From positions 186,001-250,000 of the forward strand of contig NZ_BONY01000002.1 in the NCBI RefSeq assembly GCF_016862955.1: a stretch of 64,000 bases of DNA. The letters run 5' to 3'. This DNA comes from Rhizocola hellebori. GTDB taxonomy: Bacteria > Actinomycetota > Actinomycetes > Mycobacteriales > Micromonosporaceae. This document shows positions 57,694 through 64,000 of this stretch, in pieces. Position 1 is the first letter of the stretch. The number at the start of each line of letters is the position of its first letter. A model generated the notes under the pieces. The model ran no database searches. It was not told the DNA's origin and saw nothing but the letters and a program-made list of their open reading frames with translations. The position numbers and the translations under genes are program-made.

Positions 57694-58506
57694 CTATAGA
57701 CCGTGCCGGTCCAGGAATTCGCGCAGGGCGGCGTTGAACCGTTGCGGGTGTTCCATGCTCGGCACGTGCGCGGAGTCGGGAAAATCGATCCGCTCCACGC
57801 CGGCCACCCCTTCGGTGAGCAGGTCGGCCGAAGCGCGGGTGCCCGAGGTGTCCAATGCGCCGATGACCACCAGCAGCGGGCAGGCGACTTCGGCGAGGCG
57901 TGCCGCCGCGGGATTCGGGGTCGGCAGGATGGTCGGTTCGGGTTCCTTCCTGGTCTCGATCTCGTAGATCATCTGCCGGACCTTCTGCCGCACAGCATCC
58001 GGCGCGCGTCCTTCGGGCTGCAGTGGGCCATCGACCCACACCTGTGTCTCCAGATCGACCAGCGCTTCCCAGTCCTTGGCCGTCCACAGTGCTTCAATCC
58101 GATCGAAGATCGCGGTCTGCTCGGCCGGGCCCTGGTGTTGCGAGCCGCTGACACCGCCGCATACCCAGACCAGCGCGGCCACCCGATCCGGCGACGCGAG
58201 AGTGAAGTCAAGGCTGTGCTGGCCACCGCGTGAGCAGCCCACCAGAACGGCATCGGCGATCTGCAGCCGATCCAGAACGGCACGAAGATCATCTATCGGT
58301 GAGAACTCCACGGCCTCGGATCTCGACCGGCCGAAGCCACGGCTGTCGAAGCGCACCACGGTGTGGTCCTTCGAGAATTCTTCGACCTGTGGCTCCCACA
58401 TCGTCAGATCGGCTATCCCGGCGTGGACGAGGACGATGGGCGACCCGGCGCCAACGCGCTCGAAATACAGCTCTCCCCCGGGGACGGGAACGTATCCGCT
58501 ATCCAT
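57694..58506 (-). CDS. Alpha/beta-fold hydrolase
   Basis: The 270-residue enzyme has the oxyanion strand SPIVLVHAGIADLTMW, the RFDSRGFGRSR segment, and the nucleophile elbow GCSRGGQ, where Ser is flanked by Cys and Arg. Asp in VVIGALDTSGTR and His in DSAHVPSMEHP complete the triad. The family is close to 3-oxoadipate enol-lactonase or epoxide-hydrolase-type enzymes. No signal peptide is present. TACGAT lies 6 bases before the ATG at 58506, fitting a leaderless promoter. It is divergent from the DUF899 gene. Confidence 0.9.
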   Translation of the reverse strand: MDSGYVPVPGGELYFERVGAGSPIVLVHAGIADLTMWEPQVEEFSKDHTVVRFDSRGFGRSRSEAVEFSPIDDLRAVLDRLQIADAVLVGCSRGGQHSLDFTLASPDRVAALVWVCGGVSGSQHQGPAEQTAIFDRIEALWTAKDWEALVDLETQVWVDGPLQPEGRAPDAVRQKVRQMIYEIETRKEPEPTILPTPNPAAARLAEVACPLLVVIGALDTSGTRASADLLTEGVAGVERIDFPDSAHVPSMEHPQRFNAALREFLDRHGL

Positions 58507-58566
58507 TCCGGCGATCGTAGCGAAAGGTGTTGTTACGTATCCTCCGGCCGGGGTAGAAAGGGTGAT

Positions 58567-59310
58567 ATGACAGAGATGCCGGAAGCTGAGCATGCCCTTC
58601 CGCAGATCGCCGATCGGCAGACCTGGCAGGCGAGGATCGACGAACTTCGGTTCAAGGAAAAGGCCCACACCAGGGCCGGGGACGCATTGGCCGCGCAACG
58701 CCGCCGGCTGCCGATGGTGCAAGTCGATGCGCAGACCCCGCTTATCGGCGCCGACGGCCCGGTGCCGTTGATCGACATCTTCGACGGCCGGTCCCAGCTG
58801 ATCGCCTACTTCCAGATGTGGCATACCGGCAAGCCCGCGGCGCAGCAGTGCGAGGGCTGCACCTTCTCCACCTCCCACATCAACGAGTTGTCCTACCTGC
58901 ACTCACGCGACGTCAGCTACGCCACCTTCTGCGAGGGACCCTACGAGGAGAGCTCGCGCTATCGCGACTTCATGGGCTGGACCATTCCCTGGTACTCGGT
59001 GCCGCAAGAGTCTGTGGACCGGTTGGTGGCCAACAGGTTCTTCGGCATCCTCGTCACCTATCTGCGCGACGACGACAAGGTCTACGAGACCTACTGGACC
59101 ACCGGCCGCGGCAACGAGCGGATGGCGCCGTCCTACGGGCTGCTGGACCTGACCGTCTACGGCCGGCAGGAATTCTGGGAGGACTCGCCCAAAGGCTGGC
59201 CGCAGCACTGGAATGCCACCGGGGGCCAGTTCCGGCAGGACGGCCGTCCCACCGCCCAGTGGTCACGAATCCACGCCGGCCACAGCGACGACCTCGGCAC
59301 CTCAGCGTAA
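58567..59310 (+). CDS. DUF899 family thioredoxin-like protein
   Basis: The 247-residue cytoplasmic protein matches DUF899 throughout: LRFKEKAHTRAGDALAAQRR, then LPMVQVD, QLIAYFQMWH, CEGCTFSTSHINEL (with CxxC), YATFCEGPYEE, MGWTIPWYSV and DLTVYGRQEFWEDSPKGWPQ. The fold is thioredoxin-like, and the CxxC in the CEGC segment suggests redox activity, but the true function is unknown. GAAAGGG precedes the ATG. It is divergent from the alpha/beta hydrolase. Confidence 0.92.
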   Translation: MTEMPEAEHALPQIADRQTWQARIDELRFKEKAHTRAGDALAAQRRRLPMVQVDAQTPLIGADGPVPLIDIFDGRSQLIAYFQMWHTGKPAAQQCEGCTFSTSHINELSYLHSRDVSYATFCEGPYEESSRYRDFMGWTIPWYSVPQESVDRLVANRFFGILVTYLRDDDKVYETYWTTGRGNERMAPSYGLLDLTVYGRQEFWEDSPKGWPQHWNATGGQFRQDGRPTAQWSRIHAGHSDDLGTSA

Positions 59311-59388
59311 CCGCGGCTTGTCCCGGCGGCCCACCACATTGGACAGTTGGGCTGCGTGTTTCGTGCAGGGGTTAATGTTCTTGCGTCA

Positions 59389-59402
59389 AGATCACGTGAT
59401 CT
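59389..59402. promoter_or_regulatory. Perfect 14-bp palindrome upstream of a small secreted protein gene
   Basis: AGATCACGTGATCT is a perfect dyad with a CACGTG core, 62 bases before the ATG of the 137-residue secreted protein. Its position near the expected promoter suggests an operator or activator site. The cognate regulator is unknown. Confidence 0.5.
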
Positions 59403-59464
59403 CCACAATGGGCTCCGCTGCAAAGAAGCAGCCGCTTTGCTATCCGAACCCATGGGGGAATTGC

Positions 59465-59878
59465 ATGTCAGTAAGGCTGACCACCCGGCTCGCCGCGGTC
59501 CTGCTGATGATCGCGGGGGTCTTCGCTGTCCCCTCGACCGCATCGGCCGCCACCTTCGTTTGCGGCTCATCGGACATCAACGGGTCGTTCCTATTCCGCG
59601 CCTGCATCGACGACACCGATCAGGGCCAGATGTGGTACGAGCTCCAGATCACCAACAGGTCCACCATCAGCAGGTCGGTGACCTGGAACATCTCCTACTT
59701 CACGCAGAGCATTCTCTTCTCCTGCAGCGGAACGCGGACGACGTCGATCGGCGCCCAGCAGACCGCCAAGTACTACTGCGTCGGCGTGAAGTACATCGGC
59801 CGGACCTACATGAACGTCAGCAAGGTCACGGTCGGTAGCACAACAGTGCACGTCGCCTCCCCGACGTTGTACTTCTAA
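59465..59878 (+). CDS. Small secreted protein of unknown function
   Basis: The 137-residue protein has a signal peptide (1-28, ASA/AT) and a beta-rich mature part of about 109 residues with four Cys (VCGSSD, RACIDD, FSCSGT, YYCVGV), probably two disulphides. Alternating Ser/Thr and aromatic residues in strands (QMWYELQITNRSTISRSVTW) suggest an immunoglobulin-like or jelly-roll domain. No catalytic motif is present. GGGGGAA lies upstream. It stands alone with a palindrome before it and a terminator after it. Confidence 0.8.
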   Translation: MSVRLTTRLAAVLLMIAGVFAVPSTASAATFVCGSSDINGSFLFRACIDDTDQGQMWYELQITNRSTISRSVTWNISYFTQSILFSCSGTRTTSIGAQQTAKYYCVGVKYIGRTYMNVSKVTVGSTTVHVASPTLYF

Positions 59879-59884
59879 AAGGTC

Positions 59885-59912
59885 GAGGCCGAGCTGGGAA
59901 GTGCTCGGCCTC
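59885..59912. terminator. Bidirectional terminator after the small secreted protein gene
   Basis: A 10-bp perfect stem (GAGGCCGAGC / GCTCGGCCTC) with an 8-nt loop and a short TT tail lies 6 bases after the stop codon and 3 bases before the stop of the convergent MrcB-GH25 gene. Confidence 0.9.
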
Positions 59913-59915
59913 TTC

Positions 59916-62033
59916 CTAGCCTTCAGCCCGTTGGCCCGTGCCGGTCAGCATCGCTTTCAGCTCCTCATAGCTGATCCGCCACGCGTTGACGTCGCAGATG
60001 TTGGGCGCGCCGGGCACCTTCGCCCGCGAGCTGTACTGCCAGCCCTCGGGCACCCGGTTGCCGTACTCCGCCCAGCCGCGCCCGTCGTTGCCGCCGATCT
60101 GTTCGTAAAGCTCCTTAAAGTCCTCGTTGGCTTCCCGCGGATAGTTAGACGCGATCAGCGGCCCGCGGAACTCGCGCAGATCAGGCTGGCCCAGATGTTT
60201 GGACCAGTTCCACGGCGGCAGGTATGCCACCAATATCCGGTTGTCGACCTCGGCCCACCGGTCGTCGAAGCGGCGCACGTCCTCCCAGCGCGGCCACATC
60301 TCGGCCTTGATCAGCTCGGAGTAGCGCTCGATGTCGAGCATGGCCCAGTTCGCACGGTTCCTATCCAGCTCGCGGCGCAGCCAGTCGACCTGACGGTTGA
60401 TCGAGGCCTGATCGCCGCGCACCAGGTTGTGGTAGCCGCCACGCAAGCCCATCCCGGCCTCTCTGGCCGCGCGGGAGAAGCTGGCGAAATGGTAGGTGGG
60501 CCACTGGTATCCCTCCGGATCGCCATAGCTGGCCCGGGCACACATTCCGGCTATCCCGGCGCCCCGGATGCGAGCCCAGTCAAGGTTTCCGCCGCGCCGA
60601 TTCCAGTCGTGCTGGCTGACATCGATCGTGAACACCGGCGCGGTCTTGGGCCGCAGCGGTGTCCGCGTGACCAGGCCCTCGATCTTGGAGGCTGCCGTCG
60701 TGGGCGCCGCGTAAGCGATCGGTGCGGCGACAAGAGCGGCCAAGATCCCGCGACGCGTCACCGTGCCGGCCAGCGCCCTGGGCTTGCGGCCCGCCTTGGT
60801 GTCCGTCACGAGCACCTGCAGCGAGGTGTCCGATGCCGGCAAAGCCTTCTCATCCGGGCTCGCCGCCGCGGACTCAGCCGCCCCCTCGACCGTCGCCTTG
60901 ACCGCAGCCTGTTTCACCACGGGTTCGGCCTCAGCCGCGACGGGCTGCTTGCCCGCCGGTTTGACCTCGGGCGGGGCGGGCTGGCTGGCCGCCGTTTCAG
61001 CCAGCGGCTTGGCCTTCGCGGCGGCACGCCGCTTGGCCCGCGGTTTGACTTCGGGCGCGGCGAGCTGCCCAGCCGCCGCCTCAGCCAGCGCCTTGACCTC
61101 TGCCGCGGCAATTGCCTGGGCAGCCAACTCGGCCGCTTTGACATCCGACGCAGCAGGCCGGTTGGCCCCAGACCCGCCAGGCCGCTTGGCCTCGGACCCG
61201 CCAGGCCGCTTGGCCTCGGACCCGCCAGGCTGCTTAGCCTCGGCCGCGGCAGGCCGCTTGGCCTCAGACCCGCCAGGCTGCTTAGCCTCGGCCGCGGCAG
61301 GCTGCTTGGCCTCCGCCGCGGCGGGCCGGTTGGCTGCCGGTTCGGCCAGCGGCTTCACCTCAGAGGTGGCGGGCTGCTTGGTCACCGGCTTCACGTCGGG
61401 CGCGGTGGGCCGGTCGGGCGTTGGGCGGCGGGTCGAGGTGATGAGCTCGTGGCGGCCATTGCGGCGGGCCACTTCGCGCGCTTCCAGCGCCAGGGTGTAG
61501 AGCCGGACGAACTGCTGCAGATCGGCCACCATCGCCGACTCGGACGACAGGCTGTCTAGGCGGTAGGTGAGCGACACGATGTTGGCATGCTCGAAATCCA
61601 CCGACAACGCCGCGGTGGATTGCAGGTCAAAGGCGACGCTCAGGTCGCCGATGTCGGCGGGGCGCATCACCGCACGGATCGCGGCCGCCTGCATCGCCAC
61701 CACCGTCCGCGCCTGGGCCCGCCCGAGATGATCGGCCATCTCGCCCACGCCCTGGTTGAGGGTGAGCGTCACGGTGCTCATGTCCTCGGCGAACAAGTAG
61801 GCGACAAAAATGCCGTGTCGGATAGTCGTCGTTTCTTCCGGATGGAAGATGGCGATCATCGGTGTGACCGCGGGTTCCCCGCTTCCGCCGAAGCATTCGA
61901 CCAGGTGGCCGGCTGGAATCCATTGCCTGAACTGGTCTTGTGCCTGGCCCAGCAAACGATGTGCCTGGCTCGACATCGGCAACTGCCGGTCGTACTGGGC
62001 ACCGATCTCGCCGATCAGCTTGCGCAGCCGCAC
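59916..62033 (-). CDS. Composite membrane protein: MrcB-like domain, octapeptide repeats, internal Tat-like segment, GH25 muramidase
   Basis: The 705-residue protein has an N-terminal domain (about 1-195) that matches the MrcB/DUF3578 pattern (IGAQYDRQLPMSSQAHRLLG, HPEETTTIRHGIFVAYLFAE, STVTLTLNQGVGEM, FVRLYTLALEAREVARRNG). A long Ala/Pro/Lys/Glu linker follows, including seven octapeptides at 238-293. A TRRGILAALVAAPIAYAA segment (426-443) looks like a Tat signal or signal anchor. The C-terminal domain (about 465-700) is GH25-like: IDVSQHDW, RASYGDPEGY, GGYHN and MLDIER (D567, E569). The layout predicts a type II membrane protein, MrcB domain inside and lysozyme-like domain outside. GAGAGG precedes the GTG start. 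Single uninterrupted frame. Confidence 0.82.
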   Translation of the reverse strand: MRLRKLIGEIGAQYDRQLPMSSQAHRLLGQAQDQFRQWIPAGHLVECFGGSGEPAVTPMIAIFHPEETTTIRHGIFVAYLFAEDMSTVTLTLNQGVGEMADHLGRAQARTVVAMQAAAIRAVMRPADIGDLSVAFDLQSTAALSVDFEHANIVSLTYRLDSLSSESAMVADLQQFVRLYTLALEAREVARRNGRHELITSTRRPTPDRPTAPDVKPVTKQPATSEVKPLAEPAANRPAAAEAKQPAAAEAKQPGGSEAKRPAAAEAKQPGGSEAKRPGGSEAKRPGGSGANRPAASDVKAAELAAQAIAAAEVKALAEAAAGQLAAPEVKPRAKRRAAAKAKPLAETAASQPAPPEVKPAGKQPVAAEAEPVVKQAAVKATVEGAAESAAASPDEKALPASDTSLQVLVTDTKAGRKPRALAGTVTRRGILAALVAAPIAYAAPTTAASKIEGLVTRTPLRPKTAPVFTIDVSQHDWNRRGGNLDWARIRGAGIAGMCARASYGDPEGYQWPTYHFASFSRAAREAGMGLRGGYHNLVRGDQASINRQVDWLRRELDRNRANWAMLDIERYSELIKAEMWPRWEDVRRFDDRWAEVDNRILVAYLPPWNWSKHLGQPDLREFRGPLIASNYPREANEDFKELYEQIGGNDGRGWAEYGNRVPEGWQYSSRAKVPGAPNICDVNAWRISYEELKAMLTGTGQRAEG
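61155..61322 (-). repeat. Seven tandem 24-bp coding repeats (octapeptides)
   Basis: Seven consecutive units encode AAAEAKQP or GGSEAKRP variants (last unit GGSGANRP) inside the linker of the MrcB-GH25 protein. The GGSEAKRP copies are almost identical at DNA level, so the number of units may vary between strains by slippage. The segment is probably an extended, positively charged spacer. Confidence 0.9.
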
Positions 62034-62282
62034 GCCGGATTCCTCTCGTATCGATCGCGTGCCGAAGGGGGGTCAGTCGGCCGCGATGTGTGGTGGGAAT
62101 CGATTCGCGGGTAAGGGGGTCAAGGGGTTAGGGGTTAAATTTTTGTGCCGTTGCGGCGAGGGTATCGGGGGCTGTCCAGCTCGTCGTCGGCCTAACGGGG
62201 GGAGAACCCGCAACACGGTAGCCGCACCCACCCGTCACCTGCCAAGATTTCAAAGGGCCAGCTTTCCGACAGCAGCAGGCGA

Positions 62283-62320
62283 GGTGGTGGGCCGGCACGT
62301 TTCGCTGCTGGCCCACCACC
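62283..62320 (-). terminator. Hairpin after the triple-repeat secreted protein gene
   Basis: An 11-bp perfect stem (GGTGGTGGGCC / GGCCCACCACC) with a 16-nt loop lies 9 bases after the stop of the 289-residue protein gene on the minus strand. Confidence 0.75.
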
Positions 62321-62329
62321 GCGGTTTGG

Positions 62330-63199
62330 CTAATCCACGCAGATCACGTCTGCCGACAATTCCCAATCGTCCGGGGTACCGGTCTCGTCCTCGCTGGCCG
62401 AGGCGACGCCAAACTGATCAGCCTGGTACGAGCCCGGCCGCAGGCTGGTCAAGGCCACCTCGCCGTGCGCGCCGTTGAGGTCGACGCCGGCGCTGAGGGC
62501 CTTTCGGCCCGCCGTGCAGGTGGTGTACTCGGTGGTGGTGGGATAGGACGTTTGGTTGTCGCTGCTTTGCAGCTCCCAGCCGGTGGGCGGGTCCGCGCAG
62601 ATGGCGTAGGAACGGATCCACCAGGTGGCGTTGGTCCCGTCTTCGTACTCATAGGCCGACGCTTTGACTCCGGTCAGGTCCAGGTCGACATCGGTGACCA
62701 CGATCTGGCCCTGGCCGGTCGACTGTTCGACCCCGGCGGCCAGCGGCTTGGTCTCTCCCGGGCAGTCGGAACGCACGGAGTGATAGTTGTCGGAGTTGGT
62801 CGCCCCGATGTGGCTGACCAGCGTCCATCCTGGCGGCTGTTCGGCGCACATCGCGTAGACCGACAGGCTCCACGGCTGGTTGTACCAGTTGTAGTCCTCA
62901 TGAACCTGGGCGATCACGCTGTGCTGGAAGGGCTTGAGGATCTGCAACCGCAGCTGCGCCGAGGCGGGGTTGACCGAGAAGCCCATACCGACGACGGTCT
63001 TGTTGTTCGGGCAGGTCACCGAGGCGAGCTTGATGGAGTCGTCACTGGTCGGGTCGGTATCGGACACCATCACCAGGCCGACCAGCGGCTGGCGGGTCAC
63101 GGCCGTGGCCGGCGGAGCCGCCGCCACGGTCAGGCTGGCGGCTGCCAGTAGCAATACGGCGGCCTGGCGCTGCCACCGCGCGATGGGACTGAGCGTCAT
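62330..63199 (-). CDS. Secreted protein built of three tandem Cys-containing repeats
   Basis: The 289-residue protein has a signal peptide (about 1-33, ATA/VT) and three repeats of about 70-75 residues. Each opens with a Cys followed by a G-x-G or AGV turn (CPNNKTVVGMGF, CPGETKPLAAGV, CTAGRKALSAGV) and ends with Trp and Cys (LSVYAMCAEQPPGW, IRSYAICADPPTGW, WELSADVICVD). The pattern suggests a small beta-sandwich with one disulphide per repeat. No enzyme motif is seen. GGGAGGAC lies six bases upstream of the ATG. It precedes the MrcB-GH25 gene on the same strand, with a hairpin between them. Confidence 0.82.
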   Translation of the reverse strand: MTLSPIARWQRQAAVLLLAAASLTVAAAPPATAVTRQPLVGLVMVSDTDPTSDDSIKLASVTCPNNKTVVGMGFSVNPASAQLRLQILKPFQHSVIAQVHEDYNWYNQPWSLSVYAMCAEQPPGWTLVSHIGATNSDNYHSVRSDCPGETKPLAAGVEQSTGQGQIVVTDVDLDLTGVKASAYEYEDGTNATWWIRSYAICADPPTGWELQSSDNQTSYPTTTEYTTCTAGRKALSAGVDLNGAHGEVALTSLRPGSYQADQFGVASASEDETGTPDDWELSADVICVD

Positions 63200-63288
63200 G
63201 TCGTCCTCCCTGGGAACCGGTGCCGATCACCGGTGCTGCGCCCAGCGTTAGGACGGTCATCATGGGCCGATCACGGCCGCGTCACAGG

Positions 63289-64000
63289 TCAGCGCGGACT
63301 GAGCGTGCGCGGCAGGCCGAAGTACGACAGCACGCTGTCCTCGAAGCGGGACAGGGCGCAGACCCGCTCGCCGCGCACGGTGACGGTGATCAGGCCGGTG
63401 GCGTGGCGTAGCCCGGTGGCCCCACGCAGGTAGGTCCCGAAGGCCGGCCCGCCGTTGGCCCGGGTCGGGACCAGCTCGAACCTTCTTCCGGAGCCGAACA
63501 GGTGGCCAAAGAACCTGCCGACCACCTCTTTGCCCTGGTACTCGAAGGGCATCGGCGGCATGGAGATGAACACATCGTCGGTGAGCAGGGCTACCAGCGC
63601 GTCGACGTCGGCTGACTCGTAGGCGCTGACGAACTTCGCCACCGTCGCCCTCTCCCCCGGTGAGGGTGCGGCCGGGGTCGGGTCGGCTTGCGCGGGCCTG
63701 CCGTGCAAGGTGGCACGTGCCCGTTTCAGGGCACTGTTGACCGAGTCGACAGTCGAATCCAGCATCTCGGCGGTCTCCGCGGCGGCAAAGCCCAGGACAT
63801 CGCGCAGGACAAGCACGGCGACCTGGCGGGGAGGCAGCATCTGCAGCGCGGCGATGAACGCCAGCGAGATGGATTCGGTCAGCTCATAGCGGGCTTCCGG
63901 GCCGGGCGGCACGCTAGACGTACCCTCCAAAAGAGCGTCTGGAAAGGGCTGCAGCCACACGACCTCGCCCAGGCTGGTCGGCTCCGGCGGCGCCTGCACG
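63289..64000 (-). CDS. ECF-type sigma factor with C-terminal SnoaL-like domain (5' end missing)
   Basis: The visible 237 codons run off the right edge on the upstream side. They contain the end of region 2/linker (VVWLQPFPDALLEG, RYELTESISLAFIAALQMLP) and region 4.2 (PPRQVAVLVLRDVLGFAAAE, SVNSALKRARATLHG). A SnoaL-like (NTF2-fold) domain of about 120 residues follows (KFVSAYESADVDALVALLTD, FISMPPMP, RHATGLITVTVRGERV). This is the architecture of SigG-like ECF factors with a SnoaL tail, in which the extra domain modulates activity instead of an anti-sigma factor. Region 2 is outside the window. The target promoters are unknown. Confidence 0.88.
   Translation of the reverse strand, partial: VQAPPEPTSLGEVVWLQPFPDALLEGTSSVPPGPEARYELTESISLAFIAALQMLPPRQVAVLVLRDVLGFAAAETAEMLDSTVDSVNSALKRARATLHGRPAQADPTPAAPSPGERATVAKFVSAYESADVDALVALLTDDVFISMPPMPFEYQGKEVVGRFFGHLFGSGRRFELVPTRANGGPAFGTYLRGATGLRHATGLITVTVRGERVCALSRFEDSVLSYFGLPRTLSPR

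Noticed and set aside
61155-61322. CRISPR-like direct repeats
   Set aside because: Units are contiguous 24-bp repeats without spacers and encode an in-frame octapeptide; they are coding repeats.
59901-61559. Long open frame (552 codons) on the plus strand opposite the MrcB-GH25 gene
   Set aside because: It is antisense to a gene with recognisable domains, and its composition (Gly, Arg, Leu repeats) is the shadow of the repeat region.
1-64000. tRNA, rRNA, insertion sequence, integrase, or attachment site
   Set aside because: No tRNA or rRNA sequence, transposase-like protein, or paired att-type repeats were seen on reading the window.

Overview
The window is high-GC DNA with dense genes, GTG/TTG starts, ATGA/GTGA stop-start overlaps, PadR, HxlR and LacI regulators, NarL- and OmpR-type two-component systems, an ECF sigma factor fused to a SnoaL-like domain, and many secreted plant-polymer hydrolases with CBM2, FN3 or ricin-type modules. 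This points to a free-living soil or plant-associated actinobacterium (filamentous actinomycete type). Genus cannot be fixed from the sequence. I see no rRNA, tRNA, insertion sequence or CRISPR array, so it looks like chromosomal accessory and arm-type DNA.

Layout. 1-4.8 kb: a cut-off gluzincin metallopeptidase, an FMN reductase, a secreted PL1 pectate lyase with LacI-type operator candidates, and a PadR/membrane-protein pair. 5-7.9 kb: three exported proteins in a row (metzincin, unknown, M23 peptidase) and a methyltransferase. 7.9-14.1 kb: a beta-galactoside utilisation locus, with GH42 beta-galactosidase, two ABC permeases and a binding lipoprotein opposite a divergent LacI regulator, and two copies of a TGTGTG(C/A)ACGTGCACACA operator between them. 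14.2-23.4 kb: ricin-like protein, subtilisin, acylphosphatase, DUF1905 protein, trypsin-like protease, PhyH dioxygenase, a divergent SDR/HxlR pair with a paired operator, an acetyltransferase and a second PadR/membrane-protein pair. 23.5-33.7 kb: a large FN3/CBM2 binding protein whose long leader resembles a c-di-AMP riboswitch, DoxX, MFS exporter with a NarL-type two-component system, and a DUF2306/unknown/M48 operon. 33.8-39.2 kb: an atypical LacI regulator followed by a translationally coupled pair of secreted carbohydrate-active proteins (GH30 plus ricin lectin; ricin plus beta-helix).

39.3-44.5 kb holds two adjacent membrane-anchored STAND (NB-ARC-like) ATPases with long helical-repeat tails and no recognisable effector domain. 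44.5-52.3 kb: a binding-protein-like gene without a signal peptide, a methyltransferase, an S15 peptidase and an OmpR-type two-component system leading two membrane proteins. 52.3-57.1 kb is a compact four-gene operon: coiled-coil protein, Cas4/RecB-like PD-(D/E)XK nuclease with Fe-S-type cysteines, a 500-residue protein of unknown family, and an Upf1-like SF1 helicase. The last three are joined by GTGA overlaps. 57.3-64 kb: VOC protein, alpha/beta hydrolase, DUF899 protein, small secreted proteins, and an unusual single protein that joins an MrcB-type N-terminal domain, octapeptide repeats, an internal Tat-like segment and a GH25 muramidase domain.

The carbohydrate genes together suggest breakdown of pectin and arabinogalactan side chains outside the cell (PL1, GH30, beta-helix protein, CBM2 protein), import of galacto-oligosaccharides (ABC system) and hydrolysis inside (GH42). 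The best candidates for an undescribed system are the nuclease/helicase operon, the paired membrane STAND ATPases and the MrcB-GH25 protein. All three rest on domain recognition by eye.
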